DNA of 34,270 bases. Source: Cuspidothrix sp046080565. GTDB taxonomy: Bacteria > Cyanobacteriota > Cyanobacteriia > Cyanobacteriales > Nostocaceae. Positions 32,975-34,270 of this stretch are shown here, piece after piece. A model generated the notes under the pieces. It saw nothing but the letters and a program-made list of their open reading frames with translations. It was not told the DNA's origin and did not search any database. The first letter of the stretch is position 1. Each line of letters begins with the position of its first letter. The stretch is taken from contig JBJTUF010000167.1 in assembly GCA_046080565.1 (NCBI GenBank), positions 1-34,270 of the forward strand. Reading direction: 5' to 3'. Both the position numbers and the translations under genes were made by a program.

Positions 32975-34186
32975 TTAACATATCCATCCCTCATCTTCCT
33001 TTGGTTTCCAATGCCAAGTGAGAGTTTCCAACAATAAAGCATCCTGTCCAAAGGCAATAGTGTATCTTGGTGTTTTATCCTCTGGTTCATTAGTGATGGG
33101 GTATGCTTGAAAGTGTATGGGTAATCCTAAAGTAGCGCGTAAATAGTTGCGATCGCGGTCAGAAATAAAGCATACTAATCTCCGTCTACTAATAGCATCA
33201 CTAATTTGAGTGATACCATAACCGTGTCTTTGAGAAATTTCCAAATTATTTAAAAGTTGCACTTTTCCAGATTTAGCTACTTCTCGTAAATTACCTGGAT
33301 AATAAAAGTGCCAATCTTCCCTCACGTCTCGGAAATCTCTTAATTTCAGATAACACAAAGCTTTATCAAAACGAGTAGTAATTACTTCTGCGTTCTCAGC
33401 TTCTGTTATAAAACTATCTTTGTCCCATAACTCAAACAAAAAGTTACTTAAAATACCAGGAAGATTATACATTTTAAATCTTTCTGATTTTGGTTCATTG
33501 GGATTCGTTAAATCATAAATTGCACAATCTAACTGACTGCTTCCTCGAAAACTTCTAGCTTCTTCAATAATTTTCTCTTTTTTTTCTCCCTTACAGCGAT
33601 AATATTGTGCCTTAATATGTTCAAGTTTTATCCCTAAAGCTTGTTGAATGCTAGTCCCAAATTTTTTATGAATATCTGGATACTTTTCTTTGAGATGAGC
33701 ATTATTTATTAGGACTGAATATATATGATATGATTGCAGACTACCCCATCTTTGAGGATATTTCTCAAATTCATTTTTAAATGTCCAATAATTACGAATA
33801 GCATCAGTAAAAGTGATCCGATCATAAATTTCCTCATTTTCTAAAGGATGGGATTTATCTTCAAATAGTCTTGCTGTTAGAAAATTAGGTATCAACGCAT
33901 AAGCTTGATAAGTTTCAAAACCTTTATGTCTTCCAAGTCTACCAAAACGTTGAATAAAATTACCAGCATCCGCAGCTTCAAAGATTAAGAAGTTAATCCG
34001 AAAATCCACACCTACGTCAATTGTTGATGTTCCTAATAATAAATCAGCTTCTGCAACAGATTGAGATTTTTCAGTTTCTCCTGTTAACCCTGTATTCTCC
34101 CTAACCTGCCATCTTGGTTCAAAAATAGCCCCTGACGGGATGACAAAAATAGTTAAAATGCAGACAGAATAAGCCTCATAGCTCTC
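32975..34186 (-). CDS. cas3: Type I-D Cas3' helicase, C-terminal part; 5' side broken or missing
   Basis: The open frame runs from a stop at 34187-34189 to the end at 32975, about 403 residues. It holds helicase motif V (LLLGTSTIDVGVDF, ending at codon 34004) and motif VI (FIQRFGRLGRHK), followed by the C-terminal domain ending LTWHWKPKEDEGWIC. ENTGLTGETEKSQS before motif V is also Cas3'-like. Motifs I-IV (Walker A, DEVH) are absent, and the frame is closed 175 bp upstream of the GTG at 34009; that GTG start would cut off motif V. Cas3' is the DNA helicase recruited by I-D Cascade, with Cas10d supplying the HD nuclease. The break is consistent with insertion or a frameshift; the rest lies outside the window. 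Confidence 0.85.
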   Translation of the reverse strand, partial: ESYEAYSVCILTIFVIPSGAIFEPRWQVRENTGLTGETEKSQSVAEADLLLGTSTIDVGVDFRINFLIFEAADAGNFIQRFGRLGRHKGFETYQAYALIPNFLTARLFEDKSHPLENEEIYDRITFTDAIRNYWTFKNEFEKYPQRWGSLQSYHIYSVLINNAHLKEKYPDIHKKFGTSIQQALGIKLEHIKAQYYRCKGEKKEKIIEEARSFRGSSQLDCAIYDLTNPNEPKSERFKMYNLPGILSNFLFELWDKDSFITEAENAEVITTRFDKALCYLKLRDFRDVREDWHFYYPGNLREVAKSGKVQLLNNLEISQRHGYGITQISDAISRRRLVCFISDRDRNYLRATLGLPIHFQAYPITNEPEDKTPRYTIAFGQDALLLETLTWHWKPKEDEGWIC

Positions 34187-34269
34187 TCACCGCGTTGATA
34201 ATACTTCCGCTTATTAGGAGATAATCTCAATAATTCTCTAACTAATTCCCGACAATTATCTATAAAATC
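34153..34269 (-). other. Unassigned open frame running off the right edge
   Basis: In a different phase from cas3', a frame enters from the edge and ends at TAA 34153-34155. It encodes DFIDNCRELVRELLRLSPNK followed by RKYYQRGERAMRLILSAF. It is not a recognised Cas3' segment and may be the C-terminus of an inserted gene (for example a transposase) or chance. Evidence is weak. Confidence 0.3.
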
Positions 34270-34270
34270 A

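Noticed and set aside
32760..32987. 75-aa frame between cas3' and the unknown gene
   Set aside because: It overlaps the cas3' end and runs through the orphan CRISPR repeat; the composition is not protein-like beyond AT-rich hydrophobic codons.

Overview
The window comes from a filamentous, probably heterocyst-forming cyanobacterium (Nostocales; an Anabaena/Dolichospermum/Nostoc-like AT-rich genome). The evidence is photosystem genes in cyanobacterial order (rubA-ycf48-psbEFLJ, plus psaI), a cyanobacterial SigF-type sigma factor, many HIP1 octamers (GCGATCGC), heptameric tandem repeats typical of filamentous cyanobacteria, and several small palindromic or MITE-like elements. Genus-level placement is inference.

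Layout. 1-1.0 kb: a glycosyltransferase-like gene on the minus strand, followed by a small MITE. 1.3-3.8 kb: a photosystem II assembly and structure operon on the plus strand (rubredoxin RubA, Ycf48, cytochrome b559 PsbE/PsbF, PsbL, PsbJ), closed by a hairpin terminator shared with the convergent psaI. 4.1-8.7 kb, minus strand: an 817-aa acidic repeat protein, a lipoprotein plus small-protein pair, and sigF. An almost gene-free kilobase follows. 9.8-16.1 kb, plus strand: a CPA2 cation/proton antiporter with two universal stress domains, an EamA transporter, a DUF1400 alpha/beta hydrolase and truB. 16.1-20.2 kb: a 268-bp inverted-repeat element, then on the minus strand a pentapeptide repeat protein coupled to a DICT/degenerate HD protein, and a radical SAM protein. 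20.7 kb: a DUF1830 protein.

21.2-34.3 kb is a subtype I-D CRISPR-Cas locus, all read leftward on the minus strand: cas3' (5' end missing or broken) - small unknown gene(s) - DUF433 antitoxin-like - DUF5615 PIN-like toxin - cas10d/csc3 - csc2/cas7d - csc1/cas5d - cas6 - cas4 - cas1 - cas2 - leader - array of 23 repeats and 22 spacers. The leader carries a near-consensus promoter (TTGACA-N17-TATGAT) directed into the array.

The most interesting part is the internal organisation of this cas operon. A DUF433/DUF5615 toxin-antitoxin-like pair is joined to cas10d by successive ATGA stop/start overlaps. Two isolated, degenerate copies of the CRISPR repeat lie outside the array, one just upstream of cas2 and one in inverted orientation between cas3' and the toxin-antitoxin module. 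These resemble the arrangement of Cas-regulating or CreTA-like guide RNAs and are the best candidates for an undescribed control layer. The operon gaps are also unusually rich in small palindromic elements, and the helicase gene appears broken at its 5' side, so partial decay of the interference machinery is a competing explanation.
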